Translations under genes and position numbers: made by a program
Shown here: in pieces, positions 53,701 through 63,667 of the stretch
How positions within the stretch are numbered: position 1 is the stretch's first letter
Layout: the number at the start of each line of letters is the position of its first letter
Assembly (NCBI GenBank): GCA_964541225.1
Contig: CAZIPN010000007.1
Coordinates: forward strand, 1-64,000
Reading direction: 5' to 3'
Length of the DNA: 64,000 bases
Source: CAZIPN01 sp964541225
Lineage (GTDB): Bacteria > Actinomycetota > Coriobacteriia > Anaerosomatales > JAAXUF01
Notes under the pieces: generated by a model
What the model was told of the DNA's origin: nothing
Seen by the model: only the letters and a program-made list of their open reading frames with translations
Databases searched by the model: none

Positions 53701-56700
53701 CACCGGCCACCTACACGGCGCCAGTCTCACCATCGTCAGACGGCACTCACACACTCTCGTTCTGGTCAGTGGACCAAGCTCATCAGCATGCTCAGGAGGA
53801 CACCCAGCAGGTCACCTATCACGTGGACACGACGAACCCCTCACTGCCCGGCAACGTCACTGCGAGCGGTGACACGACAACGTCGCTTTCCATCGCATGG
53901 CTTCCATCTGCGGATGCACAGTCGGGGATTGATCACTACGAGGTCTGGGTGGGTGGCATCGATCGAGGTCCGACCACGAATACCTCCGCGCGCGTGACTG
54001 CGCTGCAGGTCAATACCACGTACTTGGTTCACATTGTCGCCGTGAACGGTGCCGGCCTGACCGCGGCGACCGAGGACATCAATGGCACGACCGCGTCGAA
54101 CCCTGCGATATCAACGGTGAGCACGGTGACGCCGTCGAGCCCAAACGGTGAGAATGGGTGGTACAAGACCACGCCGACCGTGACTCTCTCAACCGAGCCT
54201 CCCACGGTGCCGGCGTGGACGTACTACTCGTGGGGCGTCTCGGCAGTTGCAACCTACACGGGCCCCATGCCAGTGCCCTCGGACGGCTTGCACTCGCTGC
54301 ACTTCCGCTCGGTGGACAAGGCGGACTCCACGAACCGGGACACCACGCAGACGATCGACTTCCAGCTCGACTCGGTGGCGCCCGGACCGCCGACCACCGT
54401 CAACGCGGTGACCGTGAACACGACGTCTCTCGACGTCTCGTGGACGGCTGGCTCGGATCTGACGTCAGGCGTCGATCACTACAAGCTATATATGGATGGC
54501 GTGCAATGGGGTGGCGATGTCGTGGCGACGGGAACGCCGGTCACCGGACTCCTGCCGAATTCGATACACACATTCACCGTCGTTGCCGTGGATGCAGCGG
54601 GCAATGCTTCGATTGAGAGCCCGAGCGCGATGGGCGTGACGGCCGCGCTCGCTCCTCTCGTGACTACCGCGACTCTGGTGCCGTCATCCCCAGACGGTCT
54701 TGATGGTTGGTACGTGACAACGCCGACGGTCTCGTTCTCGGTTGAGCCGACGGTCTCGGCGTGGACGTACTACGGATGGAATGGCTCGGCGATGAGTACC
54801 GCCACGGGCCCGGTCCAGCCGCAATCGAATGGGAACGTGACGCTGTCGTACTGGTCGGTCGATCAGGCCCATCAGCATTCGCAGGAAGCGACCAACTCGC
54901 TGACGCTCAAGATGGATACGCTCGAGGACGTCAGGAACAACCCGGATGCGACGGCTTCGATACTCGCAACGCAGACGCTGGTCACGGACTCGGAGATTGA
55001 CTTGGCGTGGACGCCGGCCATCGACCCGTACAGCGGACTGAACCACTACGAGGTGTGGGATGAGTACGTCGGCTCGACCACGGACCTGTCCTACATCGTG
55101 GACAACTTGAAGCCGCTGACCTGGTACAGCTACAAGATCTACGCGGTGAACAACGCAGGCGTGTACTTCTCGCAATCCGAAACGATCACGGTCGAGACAT
55201 CGGCGCCCCCGCTGCCCTACACGCCTTCCGCTGTGGCCGCAGTATCGCCGAGTGGCGGGTTTGCGAACGTGGACTGGTCGGTCTCCTCAATCGCGGTTGG
55301 CGATCTGGGCTATCACGTCTGGCGCTCGGAAGACGCGAGCACGTTCTCGCAGGTCGCGACCATCACCGGCCAGTACTCTACGACCTACACAGACGAGGGG
55401 CTGAAGTCCTCGACTCGGTACTGGTATGCGGTGTCAGCATTCGATGATCGCGGCGAGAGCCCGCTTTCGGAAGTGTCGACGGCGACAGAACCCTACATCG
55501 CGCCAGTAACCGGCCGAGCCGAACGCGTGACGGGGCTCAGTTCTATCGAGGGCTCGCACACCGTGCTTCTGTCGTGGAACCCAGACACCAACGCCGCCGT
55601 GGACGGCTACCTCGTTACGAGAGCCACCAAGAGTCTCGGAGTGGAGACGACGCTAACGCCAGTGGAGGTTGTCGCGACAGGCACACCGACATACATAGAC
55701 AACACCGCAGTCAACGGACAGACCTACTACTACACGGTGTATCCGGTCGATGCGTCATCCACCGTCGGCTTCCCGTCTCTTGAGGTTGAAGCCAAACCAC
55801 ACTCCGTGCTGGGCACGGACACCGTCAATCCGCATGTCGTCAAGGTGGAGGGTGACGCGGTCGTCTCCGCGCAGTGTGCCACGTGCCATTTCGCGCACGG
55901 CCAATCTAACAGCGGTTCGGTGTACCAGATGACCGGCGGTGGTTCCAACGAGGTTCCTACCTGCCTGATGTGCCACTCGAAGAACTCAGGCATGGCCTCT
56001 ACCGATACGTCGTCTTCAATAACCGATCCGCTCAATGAGTCCTCCATCGCCATGTGGACTCCGTCCACGCCTGGCGCAACGATGACGTGCACGAGTTGTC
56101 ACCGCGCGCTGAGCAATGAGGCATCAGGCACTGCCGGTCTTCTGGCTTCAGGAGGTACGGTGATGTCGTGGTGGGATGGCGACGTCGAGGGCAACCAGGT
56201 GTGCTACAACTGCCACGGAGCGAGCAGCACGCTGAAGTACGGTGACATGACCGACTTCGAGGACTCGGCGCATGCGAACGTGCCCGATCCGGCGAGTGGC
56301 TCCCAGGTCAAGTGCGTTGACTGCCACGAAGATCATGCATCACACAACACGCGGATGACGCGGTACGAGGGCTACATGGTTTGCGTCCAGTGTCACTCGA
56401 GCGCGTCCTCATCGGCAGATACCTCAACGGTCACGCCGAGTGATCCTAACCAGCCCAGCATCTGGGACAGTCTGACGCTCAATAGCGACGCGAACGCCAA
56501 GCACCCGTTGCTTCCCGAGGATCACACCTCGGGCGCGAAGATGTCATGTCAGAACTGTCACAGCACACACTCGTCGACGCTGGAGAATCCGCTGGTGAAC
56601 CCGCGCAATCTCGGCCCGTCGGGGATATGGACTGGCTACCTGGCGACCGACACCAAGAGCTACTGCTTCGAGTGCCACGATGGCAACGCGTTGCCGACAA

Positions 56701-57182
56701 GCGCAGAGACGACTCCTTACGCTGATGCCGTGCTTGGCCAAAGTGGCGCGACAACGCTCACAGACATCAAGAGCGCGTATGACGTCAACGTGCATGGCTC
56801 TGGTGTGGCGACAGATTCGACGACAACGAACGACTATCTGCGTACCGACATGGGGTATTCAGCCGGTGATTCTTTGGATTGCACGGCGTGCCACGACACG
56901 CACGGGAGCTCGAACAACTTCGCGCTTCGGCAATCGGTCGTGTCCGCAAGCAGGGATACGACCATCAGTGGCGTTCTTGTCTACAAGATACCGGCGGGCT
57001 CGATCACTCCGACCTCGCCAGTTGGATACGATCTGCGCTTCTTCTGCTCGACGTGCCACAAGTTCGATCCGGAGACGCATGATCCGCTCGCTGGCACCGA
57101 TACGACGCAGTTCGGAAAGACCGACTGCACCACCTGCCACAGCCATGTCGATGCCGGTGGAAGCCCAAGCACTGGGTTGTAG
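47752..57182 (+). CDS. Giant secreted multihaem c-type cytochrome with Ycf48/BNR-like repeats and FN3/Ig-like domains
   Basis: Recorded as one gene: the frame appears broken at the 52787-52886 gap, but deleting the 155 bases made of the gap plus a duplicated 55-mer restores a single frame of about 3091 residues (see findings). Start ATG 47752 (a TTG at 47761 has better spacing from AGGA). Signal peptide RRRYLLVLLTLLGAVILPVIA. About 17 Ycf48/BNR-like units (e.g. GTVMKSTDSGGTW, GIVQRTTDGGATW, GVIMNTSDGGATW) form one or more beta-propellers. Then about 10 FN3 units (SGIDHYELW, GVDHYRLYVD) alternate with Ig-like GWYxTxPxIxLS units. The C-terminal ~430 residues hold 11 CxxCH haem-attachment sites (CATCH, CLMCH, CTSCH, CYNCH, CVDCH, CVQCH, CQNCH, CFECH, CTACH, CSTCH, CTTCH), several with a further His. 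No sortase motif or C-terminal membrane helix. Confidence 0.88.
51226..51277 (+). repeat. Short exact repeat, copy 1 (Ig-like module of the giant gene)
   Basis: About 50 bases around ACCACGGCTCACGCTTCGGC recur near 52320-52370. Perfect DNA identity suggests recent module duplication by recombination inside the gene. Confidence 0.75.
51637..52310 (+). repeat. 674-bp exact direct repeat, copy 1
   Basis: Identical by eye to 52887-53560 (offset 1250); covers Ig-like and FN3 modules. The second copy starts right after the assembly gap, so the two may be partly an assembly product. Confidence 0.85.
52732..52786 (+). repeat. 55-base contig-end overlap, copy before the gap
   Basis: Identical to 52887-52941 on the other side of the gap, and to 51637-51691. 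A 55-base overlap equals a common assembler k-mer size. Confidence 0.9.
52787..52886. other. Assembly gap (100 N) inside the giant cytochrome gene
   Basis: Both flanks carry the same 55-mer; the gap is likely spurious. Confidence 0.95.
52887..53560 (+). repeat. 674-bp exact direct repeat, copy 2
   Basis: Identical to 51637-52310. After it the sequences diverge (CTCACTTC versus GGCACTGA). Confidence 0.85.
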
Positions 57183-57183
57183 G

Positions 57184-57283
57184 NNNNNNNNNNNNNNNNN
57201 NNNNNNNNNNNNNNNNNNNNNNNNNNNNNNNNNNNNNNNNNNNNNNNNNNNNNNNNNNNNNNNNNNNNNNNNNNNNNNNNNNN
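57184..57283. other. Assembly gap (100 N) just after the giant gene
   Basis: 32 bases before the gap (57152-57183) are repeated exactly after it (57284-57315), including the gene's stop codon region, so the gap is probably spurious and the contigs simply overlap. Confidence 0.95.
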
Positions 57284-57398
57284 TGCCGGTGGAAGCCCAA
57301 GCACTGGGTTGTAGGCGTTGCGCAGGGACCGCTCGATGCGCAGCCGGCTGCCGTCCCCAAGACTCGCACGTTCGCAGGCCGCCGAGCAGGCGCGCTGA

Positions 57399-59228
57399 CT
57401 AGAAGCTTGCGGTGTAGTGGATCGTGACCTTCGACCCCTTGACGACCTTCGTGCCTGCGGCTGGAGCCGTATAGTTGATCGTCACAGTTCCGGTCGTGGT
57501 CGCCGAGCTAGGGCTGGGCGCCAATCCAACTGACTTGAGCTTGGAGATGGCGTCCGACAGGGATGTCAGGTCGCTGAGATCCGGAACAGCGATGCCCGGG
57601 CCTTGTGAGACGGTGATTGTGACCACCGTCTTGGGCGGGTATTGACTGCCGCTCTTGGGATCCTGAGAAATGACGTCACCTGCGTCGACGGTGTCGCTGA
57701 AGTCGGTGGACGTCGCCACCTTGAAATCGGCCTTCTTGAGGAGTGACGTCGCACTCGACTTGGACTTGCCGACAACATTCGGGACCGCATTGAGCTGGAT
57801 GCCCTTTGAGGCGATGTACGTCACCTTGGAACCCTTCGCTGCCTGAGTTCCTGCTTTGGGGTTCTGCTCAATAATCTGTCCCGCAGGTGCAGTTGAGAAC
57901 TGGGACACCCCTGGAACCGGCGTGAATCCCTTGCCACGCAGTGCTTTGTCCGCGTCAGTGGCGTTCATGCCAACCACATTCGGCACTGCGAGTATGGGCG
58001 GTCCCTTGCTGATTACGATTGACACGAGCGCGCCTTTGGCCGCGGACGCACCCGCAGCGGGATCTTGCTGCGAGATCCGGTTGACAGGCACGGTGTCGCT
58101 GTAGTCATGCGTGATGGTGCCGACCTTGAGTCCCTTGGCCATGAGCGCCGCGGTGGCCTCGCTTTGAGTCATGTTGGTGAGATCGGGAACCGATATGGGC
58201 GCTGCCTGGAAAGCGGCCCATGCGACTCCGATCCCGGCGAGCGCTAGAGCCACAACCAGCAGAAGCCAGGGCCACACGACACGCTTCTTGGTGGGTGCGG
58301 CTTGGCGGCGACCCTGAGACGCTCGCGACGCTGTTGCCCCCACCGTGGGAAGGACCGCGGTCTGGTCGGCGGGCAAGGGTGCCGCGACGGCTGCGGCGCT
58401 CGCTGCAGGTTGTCCGCCTTGTGCGACCGCCTGCAGATCGCGCCGCATTTCCTCGGCGGACGAATATCGCTGCGCGGGATTCTTCTGCATCGCCTTGACG
58501 ATGACAGCCTCTAGACCTGGATCGACGTTTGGGTTCACCGCGCGTGGAGGCTTGGGCTGCTCATTGACTTGCTTGAGCGCGACGGCCACGGGGGTGTCGG
58601 CATCGAACGGAACGTGTCCGGTGGATGCCTCGTAGAGCACGATGCCCAGCGAATACAGGTCGCTCGTGGCCTGCAAGTCCTTGCCTTGGGCCTGCTCGGG
58701 AGACACGTAGTGCGCCGTGCCGAGAACTGAGCCGGTCTGCGTCATGGTGGTGTTTCCGGCGCGCGCGATGCCGAAGTCCATGACCTTCACCGAACCGTCA
58801 GGCTGCACCATGATGTTGTGCGGCTTGATGTCGCGATGAATGATGTCGTAGCCGTGGGCGACCGAGAGGGCGGCGCATACCTGCGCACCAATGTCGGCGA
58901 CCTTTGTCGAGGCCAGGGCGCCCTTCTCCTGAATGATCGACTTGAGATCGTTACCGCGGACGTACTCCATGACCATGTAGTACGTGTCGCCCTCGGCGCC
59001 CCAATCGTACATGTTCACGATGTTGGGGCTGACGAGATTGGCAGCAGCCTGCGCTTCTTGACGGAAGCGCACGGCGAATGAAGGGTCAGACGCATAGCGC
59101 GCGTGCATCACCTTCACCGCGACGGTTCTGCCGAGTACTTCGTCGACTGCCTTGTAGACGTCGGCCATGCCGCCGGTGCCGATCTTCTCCAGCACGCGGT
59201 ACCTGCGGCCGAAAACCTGGTCCTCCAC
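57399..59228 (-). CDS. pknB: Ser/Thr protein kinase with four PASTA domains (PknB-type)
   Basis: 609 residues, GTG start with AGGAG upstream. Kinase domain residues 10-270: GTGGMADVYKA (17-27), Lys39 in VAVKV, HRDIKPHN at 131-138 (catalytic Asp133), DFG at 151-153, activation segment to SPEQA. A low-complexity linker precedes a membrane helix (about 325-346). Four PASTA repeats follow (each starts with a variant of VPNVVG or VPDL, and QDP/QNP): residues ~350-609. The kinase binds muropeptides or lipid II outside and phosphorylates cell-wall and division proteins inside. It is the promoter-distal member of the cluster and has its own 119-base upstream gap, so it may also have its own promoter. 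Confidence 0.95.
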   Translation of the reverse strand: MEDQVFGRRYRVLEKIGTGGMADVYKAVDEVLGRTVAVKVMHARYASDPSFAVRFRQEAQAAANLVSPNIVNMYDWGAEGDTYYMVMEYVRGNDLKSIIQEKGALASTKVADIGAQVCAALSVAHGYDIIHRDIKPHNIMVQPDGSVKVMDFGIARAGNTTMTQTGSVLGTAHYVSPEQAQGKDLQATSDLYSLGIVLYEASTGHVPFDADTPVAVALKQVNEQPKPPRAVNPNVDPGLEAVIVKAMQKNPAQRYSSAEEMRRDLQAVAQGGQPAASAAAVAAPLPADQTAVLPTVGATASRASQGRRQAAPTKKRVVWPWLLLVVALALAGIGVAWAAFQAAPISVPDLTNMTQSEATAALMAKGLKVGTITHDYSDTVPVNRISQQDPAAGASAAKGALVSIVISKGPPILAVPNVVGMNATDADKALRGKGFTPVPGVSQFSTAPAGQIIEQNPKAGTQAAKGSKVTYIASKGIQLNAVPNVVGKSKSSATSLLKKADFKVATSTDFSDTVDAGDVISQDPKSGSQYPPKTVVTITVSQGPGIAVPDLSDLTSLSDAISKLKSVGLAPSPSSATTTGTVTINYTAPAAGTKVVKGSKVTIHYTASF

Positions 59229-59347
59229 GTCAACTCCTGTGCTGCTAACCTGCGGGAATGAATTCCCAGCTGCCCGTTATTCTAGCCTACGCGTCCTAAT
59301 CCACCGCTAGACGCGGTCCGTGCCGTTGACACTGCGTTGCCGCAGCG

Positions 59348-62119
59348 CTAGTGCCCGATCTGTCCCTGCGCCTTGAGCGCCGCCTCAAGCACCGGCTTCG
59401 CGGCCGGTGCCGCGACCTCTCCACCTACTCCGCCACCCTCGATCATGATTGCCATTGCGACGGTGGGGTGGTCTGCCGGTGCGAACGCGATGAACCATGC
59501 GTTCGTTGGCTTGCCCTTGCCGACCTCGGCAGTTCCCGTCTTGCCCGCGACCTTGACGCCATGAATCTGCACTCGCTTGCCCGATCCGCCAGAGACCACC
59601 TTCTGCATGACCGAGTTGATTTGGGCGGCCGTGCTTGCGTCTGCCGCCATCGCGAAGCCATGTGGACGGGCGGCTGCCACGGTCTGGCCGTTCTCGCCTC
59701 GCACCGTTTGCACGAGGTAGGGAGCCATCACCATGCCGTCGTTTGCGATTCCCGCCGGCACCAGCGCCATCTGGAGTACGGTTGCCTGCGGACCGGGAGG
59801 ACTCTTGTGCTCGCCAACCGGCTGCCCAACACCGGCCCAAGCAGTTTCCCACGTGGTCATCTCGGCAGGGTTGGGCATCAGCGACGTCTTGATCGGCAGC
59901 TCGAACGGCACCTTCTCGTTGAAGCCGAACCCGTGCGCGGCTTGCACAAGCGATTCGGCGCCCATCTTGACGGCGAGTTGCGCGAAGACCGTGTTGACGG
60001 AGTGCATGGTCGCCTGAGTGAGCGTGATGTCGCCGTACGCGCCAGACTCGAAGTTGGTGACGGGCGCTCCGCCGATCTCCAGGGACGCAGGCCCGGGGAA
60101 CGTCGTTTCGGTGGTCGCAACGCCCGTGCTGAGCGCCCCAGTGAGCGTCACGATCTTAAACGTCGAGCCGGGCGGGTAGAGCGCCGAGCGAGATCGATCC
60201 ACGAGCGGCGCGTTTGCGCCGGGCGCGTGCAGCGATGCCCATCTGGTGTCGATCGAGTTCGGGTCGAACGTGGGTGCCGCCACGTCGGCGAGCACGGCTC
60301 CCGTACGCGGGTCGACCACGACGCATGCACCGACGTGGCCGCCCAGCGCTTTCGTCGCGGCTTTCTGCACGCGGGTATCGATCGTGAGCACGACATCGTC
60401 GCCGGGAACCTGGCGGCCGATCGCGGCATCGATCACGTCGGCCCAGCTCGAGAAGGCGCGCTTCCCGCCGACAAGGACATCGTTCTCGGCAGATTCTATG
60501 CCCGTTCGTCCGTAGCGCGCCGAGAAGTAGCCGACGATATGCGATACCAGCTCGCCTTCGGGATAGACGCGTTTGTAGACGCCGGTCGACGTCGGTTTCG
60601 AGAGGGCGAGAACCTTGCCGTCCGCGGACAGAATCGCCCCGCGGGGCTGCTTCGCTTCGTCCGCGAGATTGCGCGTGTTCACCGGATTGTTCTGCAGCGA
60701 ACGCGCGTCGAGCACTTGGATCCACGTGAGGTTGGCCACAAGCGCGGCGAGCAGGACCGCGATGGCCGTAGTCACGCGGGTGAGTCGTCGACCGAGCGCC
60801 ACGCGCCCTAGAATGCCGAGGTCAGTCGAGGTCATCTGCATCTCGGTGCTGGTCCCCGTGCCCTCATCGCCAGCGCGCAGAAGCAATGCCAGCGCGATGA
60901 ATGTGGACAACAGCGAGGAGCCGCCGATGCTCATGAACGGCAGCGTCACACCCGTCAGCGGAATCAGCCTGGTGACACCGCCGATGATGACGAACGCCTG
61001 AATGGCGATCATCGCAACGAGGCCTGTTGCCGTGAAGGCGGCCATGTCGGTCTTTGCGCGCGCGGCGGTCGCGAGTCCGCGGATCGCGAAGACCAGGAAG
61101 CACAGGATGATTGCCGCACCGCCGAGAAGCCCCAGCTCCTCGCCGATCGCAGCGAAGATGAAGTCGGTTGCGACGAAGGGAATCCGCGTCGGTATCCCCT
61201 GGCCGAGCCCAACTCCAGTGAAGCCGCCGGCCGCAAATGCGAAGAGCGACTGCACCAGTTGATAGCCCTTGCCAGCGGCGTCAGCAAACGGATGCAGCCA
61301 GATGTCCACACGAACCCGGACGTGCCCAAACGCGTAGTAGGCGCCGGTCGCTCCCACCCCGAACAGCAGAAGTCCCGCGACAACGTAGGCTGGTCGGCCG
61401 GTTGCGGTGAAGAGCATCGTCAGGAAGATGGCGTAGAAGATGAGCGAACTGCCGAGGTCCTTCTCGGCGACCAAGACGAGCAGCGAGAGCACCCACATGA
61501 GCAGCAGGGGACCGAGGGTGCGCATCTCGGGAAGCCGCACGCCGAGAAGCCGGCGCGTCGAGATGGAGAGCATCTCGCGGTTCTCGGCAAGGTAGGCGGC
61601 GAGGAAGAGGACGACCAGCACCTTGGCGAGCTCGCCCGGCTGCAGCGAGAGGTTGCCGATGCGCAGCCACAGACGCGAGCCGTTGATCTCTCGGCCGACG
61701 ACGGGCAATGCGGGCAGCATCAGCAGGGCGATGCCCGCCACGCCAAGAGTGTACTTGTAGCGAGCGAGCCGTTCGAGCGAAGGCACACCGATGAGCGTGG
61801 CCACCATTGCCGCCACCGCCAGAAACAGCCACGTCACCTGGGCTCCCGCGTGATTGGGCTCCAGCCGGGTGACGATGCCGAGTCCCACGCCAGCCAGCAC
61901 GAAGGTTACGGGCAGCAGCCCCGGATCGGCGTTCGGAGCGAAGCGGCGCACCGCGATGTGAGCGACGACGAACGCGACGAGCAGGCCGCCGGGAACGATG
62001 AGGCTCGGCGCGTAGAACGCATGCGTTGAGTGTGCGCTCACCAGCGCGAACACGAGCAGGACCGGCGGGGTGGCGGCTCCCAGCAGCAGCAACTCTGTGG
62101 TCCGGCGCGAGCGCATCAT
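59348..62119 (-). CDS. RodA/FtsW (SEDS) - class B penicillin-binding protein fusion
   Basis: 923 residues. Residues ~1-430 are a SEDS polymerase: many transmembrane helices with the family segments RIGNLSLQPGELAKVLVVLFLAAYLAE and GLGQGIPTRIPFVATDFIFAAIGEELGLLG. Residues ~450-923 are a PbpA-like transpeptidase with RGAILSADGKVLA, active-site Ser652 in PPGSTFKIV (SxxK), SVN at 707-709 (SxN), and K860-T-G-T. In most actinobacteria rodA and pbpA are adjacent separate genes; here they are one open reading frame with no internal stop. The start overlaps the pstP stop (ATGATG). The polymerase and transpeptidase activities would be covalently coupled. Confidence 0.93.
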   Translation of the reverse strand: MMRSRRTTELLLLGAATPPVLLVFALVSAHSTHAFYAPSLIVPGGLLVAFVVAHIAVRRFAPNADPGLLPVTFVLAGVGLGIVTRLEPNHAGAQVTWLFLAVAAMVATLIGVPSLERLARYKYTLGVAGIALLMLPALPVVGREINGSRLWLRIGNLSLQPGELAKVLVVLFLAAYLAENREMLSISTRRLLGVRLPEMRTLGPLLLMWVLSLLVLVAEKDLGSSLIFYAIFLTMLFTATGRPAYVVAGLLLFGVGATGAYYAFGHVRVRVDIWLHPFADAAGKGYQLVQSLFAFAAGGFTGVGLGQGIPTRIPFVATDFIFAAIGEELGLLGGAAIILCFLVFAIRGLATAARAKTDMAAFTATGLVAMIAIQAFVIIGGVTRLIPLTGVTLPFMSIGGSSLLSTFIALALLLRAGDEGTGTSTEMQMTSTDLGILGRVALGRRLTRVTTAIAVLLAALVANLTWIQVLDARSLQNNPVNTRNLADEAKQPRGAILSADGKVLALSKPTSTGVYKRVYPEGELVSHIVGYFSARYGRTGIESAENDVLVGGKRAFSSWADVIDAAIGRQVPGDDVVLTIDTRVQKAATKALGGHVGACVVVDPRTGAVLADVAAPTFDPNSIDTRWASLHAPGANAPLVDRSRSALYPPGSTFKIVTLTGALSTGVATTETTFPGPASLEIGGAPVTNFESGAYGDITLTQATMHSVNTVFAQLAVKMGAESLVQAAHGFGFNEKVPFELPIKTSLMPNPAEMTTWETAWAGVGQPVGEHKSPPGPQATVLQMALVPAGIANDGMVMAPYLVQTVRGENGQTVAAARPHGFAMAADASTAAQINSVMQKVVSGGSGKRVQIHGVKVAGKTGTAEVGKGKPTNAWFIAFAPADHPTVAMAIMIEGGGVGGEVAAPAAKPVLEAALKAQGQIGH

Positions 62120-63249
62120 TGCACCGCCGTACCCATGGGAGATGACGACGTGGCGCTCGATGGTTCAGGCGTTGCCGTCGTGGTCTGCCTCGACCTGAAC
62201 AGCTTCTCCATCTTGCCGAGATCGGACAGCGGGAACTCCACGCCCGACTTCAGGCGTGCTTGGAGGTCAGCTGGCAGCGCATCGACGGAGATACCCGTGT
62301 GGCGCAACGGCCAGGTGAGCTTGATCCCGGCGAAGGATCCGGGCACGCCCTGGTAGGCGACGATGGTGTTGCTCTCAACCGCGAAGTACGCGCGCGATCG
62401 AGCGTATTGGTACGCGCCGTAGCCCGCTCCGCCGACGGCGAGAGCGAACAGCAGCAGCCAGCCGATGACCGCGAGCCATCCTCGGCCGCGTCGGGTCCCG
62501 CCTGCCGAGACAAGCGAGCCGCGCGGGGAGCCCGTGCCCTCGATGTCGATGATGATGACCGAGATGTTGTCGTGGCCGCCGGCGTCGTTGGCGGCGTCGA
62601 CGAGGGCATGCGTTGCAGCTTCCGGCGCGCGGTGATCGGCGAGGATCTCGGCGATGAGGCCGTCCTCGAGCATGCCGGTCAGGCCGTCGCTGCACAGGAG
62701 CAGGCGGTCGCCGGGCGAGGCGTCAAGGTCGTAAGTGTCGGCGAGCATGTTGACGTCGGTGCCGAGGGCACGCGTGATCACGCTGCGGTTTGGGTGGTAG
62801 CGCGACTCGGCCTCGGTCAGCTGTCCTCGGCGGATCATGTCGGCGACCATCGAGTGGTCCTCGCTCACGCGGGAGAGCACACCGTCGTGCAACAGGTATG
62901 CGCGTGAGTCGCCAACGTGAGCGATGGCGACGTGCGAGCCTTCAACGATCGCGGCGGTCAGCGTCGTACCCATGCCGGCCTTGCCGAGCCCCTCGCGTGC
63001 CGAGCGGATCACCTCGCGGTTCGCCGCCTTGACTGCGCGAGCGAGTGCCTTGGCGTCGGGTCGGCGCGGCGCGTGATCGCGCACCGTCTCGATCGCGATC
63101 GAGCTGGCGACTTCGCCGGCTTCGTGACCGCCGAGACCGTCGGCGACCACGAACAACGGTGGCTGCGCCAAGACGGCATCCTCGTTGTGTGTGCGGACGC
63201 GACCCACGTCGGTGAGCGCGGCCCAGCTCTGTCGGCCCCGGCCCATCAC
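62116..63249 (-). CDS. pstP: PP2C-family Ser/Thr protein phosphatase (PstP-like)
   Basis: 377 residues. Motifs of the PPM/PP2C fold: TDVGRVRTHNEDAV (about residues 13-26, metal Asp), FVVADGLGGHEAGEVAS (about 33-49, metal Asp), AHVGDSRAYLL (about 110-120), LLCSDGLTGML (about 175-185, metal Asp) and DNISVIIIDIE (about 226-236). A single transmembrane helix (about 258-280, WLAVIGWLLLFALAVGGAGYGAY) and an extracellular C-terminal domain follow. It should dephosphorylate the kinase and its substrates. Overlaps fhaB by ATGA upstream and the SEDS-PBP gene downstream. Confidence 0.95.
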   Translation of the reverse strand: MMGRGRQSWAALTDVGRVRTHNEDAVLAQPPLFVVADGLGGHEAGEVASSIAIETVRDHAPRRPDAKALARAVKAANREVIRSAREGLGKAGMGTTLTAAIVEGSHVAIAHVGDSRAYLLHDGVLSRVSEDHSMVADMIRRGQLTEAESRYHPNRSVITRALGTDVNMLADTYDLDASPGDRLLLCSDGLTGMLEDGLIAEILADHRAPEAATHALVDAANDAGGHDNISVIIIDIEGTGSPRGSLVSAGGTRRGRGWLAVIGWLLLFALAVGGAGYGAYQYARSRAYFAVESNTIVAYQGVPGSFAGIKLTWPLRHTGISVDALPADLQARLKSGVEFPLSDLGKMEKLFRSRQTTTATPEPSSATSSSPMGTAVQ

Positions 63250-63662
63250 GAGCGATCCACCACCAGGCGCACCGCGCCGATGTCGATCGTGTCGCCAACG
63301 CGCAGGGTTGTCGGCACCGCCAGTCGCTCACCGTTGAGGATGGTGCCGTTGGTCGAGCCGAGATCCTCGGCGATCGCGGAATCGCCTGACGGTGAGACGC
63401 GCATGTGCCGAGCAGACACGAAGTCGTCGCCGATGACGATGTCGGCGCCTGGAGAGCGTCCCACCACGACAGGTCCCGTGACGGGGACGACGACGTTGAG
63501 CAGCTCACGCGGGCCCTGCACGACCTTCAGCGTCCACGCGCCTGTGGATTTGACGCGCTGACCGGCCACGAGCCCGATTCCAGCGCGAACGGCGGCGAAC
63601 AAGAAGAGGTAGAGCAGCGCGAGCAGAAGGAGCCGGCCGGCAAGCAGCACGACATCGATCAT
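63246..63662 (-). CDS. fhaB: FHA domain protein (FhaB/FipA-like)
   Basis: 138 residues from ATG 63662. An N-terminal membrane helix (VVLLAGRLLLLALLYLFLFAAVRAGIGL) is followed by an FHA domain: GPVVVGRSPGADIVIGDDFVSARHMRVSPSG (GR and SxxH are the phosphothreonine-binding residues) and DLGSTNGTILNG. In mycobacteria the equivalent reads Thr-phosphorylation by PknA/PknB and links to FtsZ/MurJ control. The stop overlaps pstP (ATGA). Confidence 0.93.
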   Translation of the reverse strand: MIDVVLLAGRLLLLALLYLFLFAAVRAGIGLVAGQRVKSTGAWTLKVVQGPRELLNVVVPVTGPVVVGRSPGADIVIGDDFVSARHMRVSPSGDSAIAEDLGSTNGTILNGERLAVPTTLRVGDTIDIGAVRLVVDRS

Positions 63663-63667
63663 CCGCG

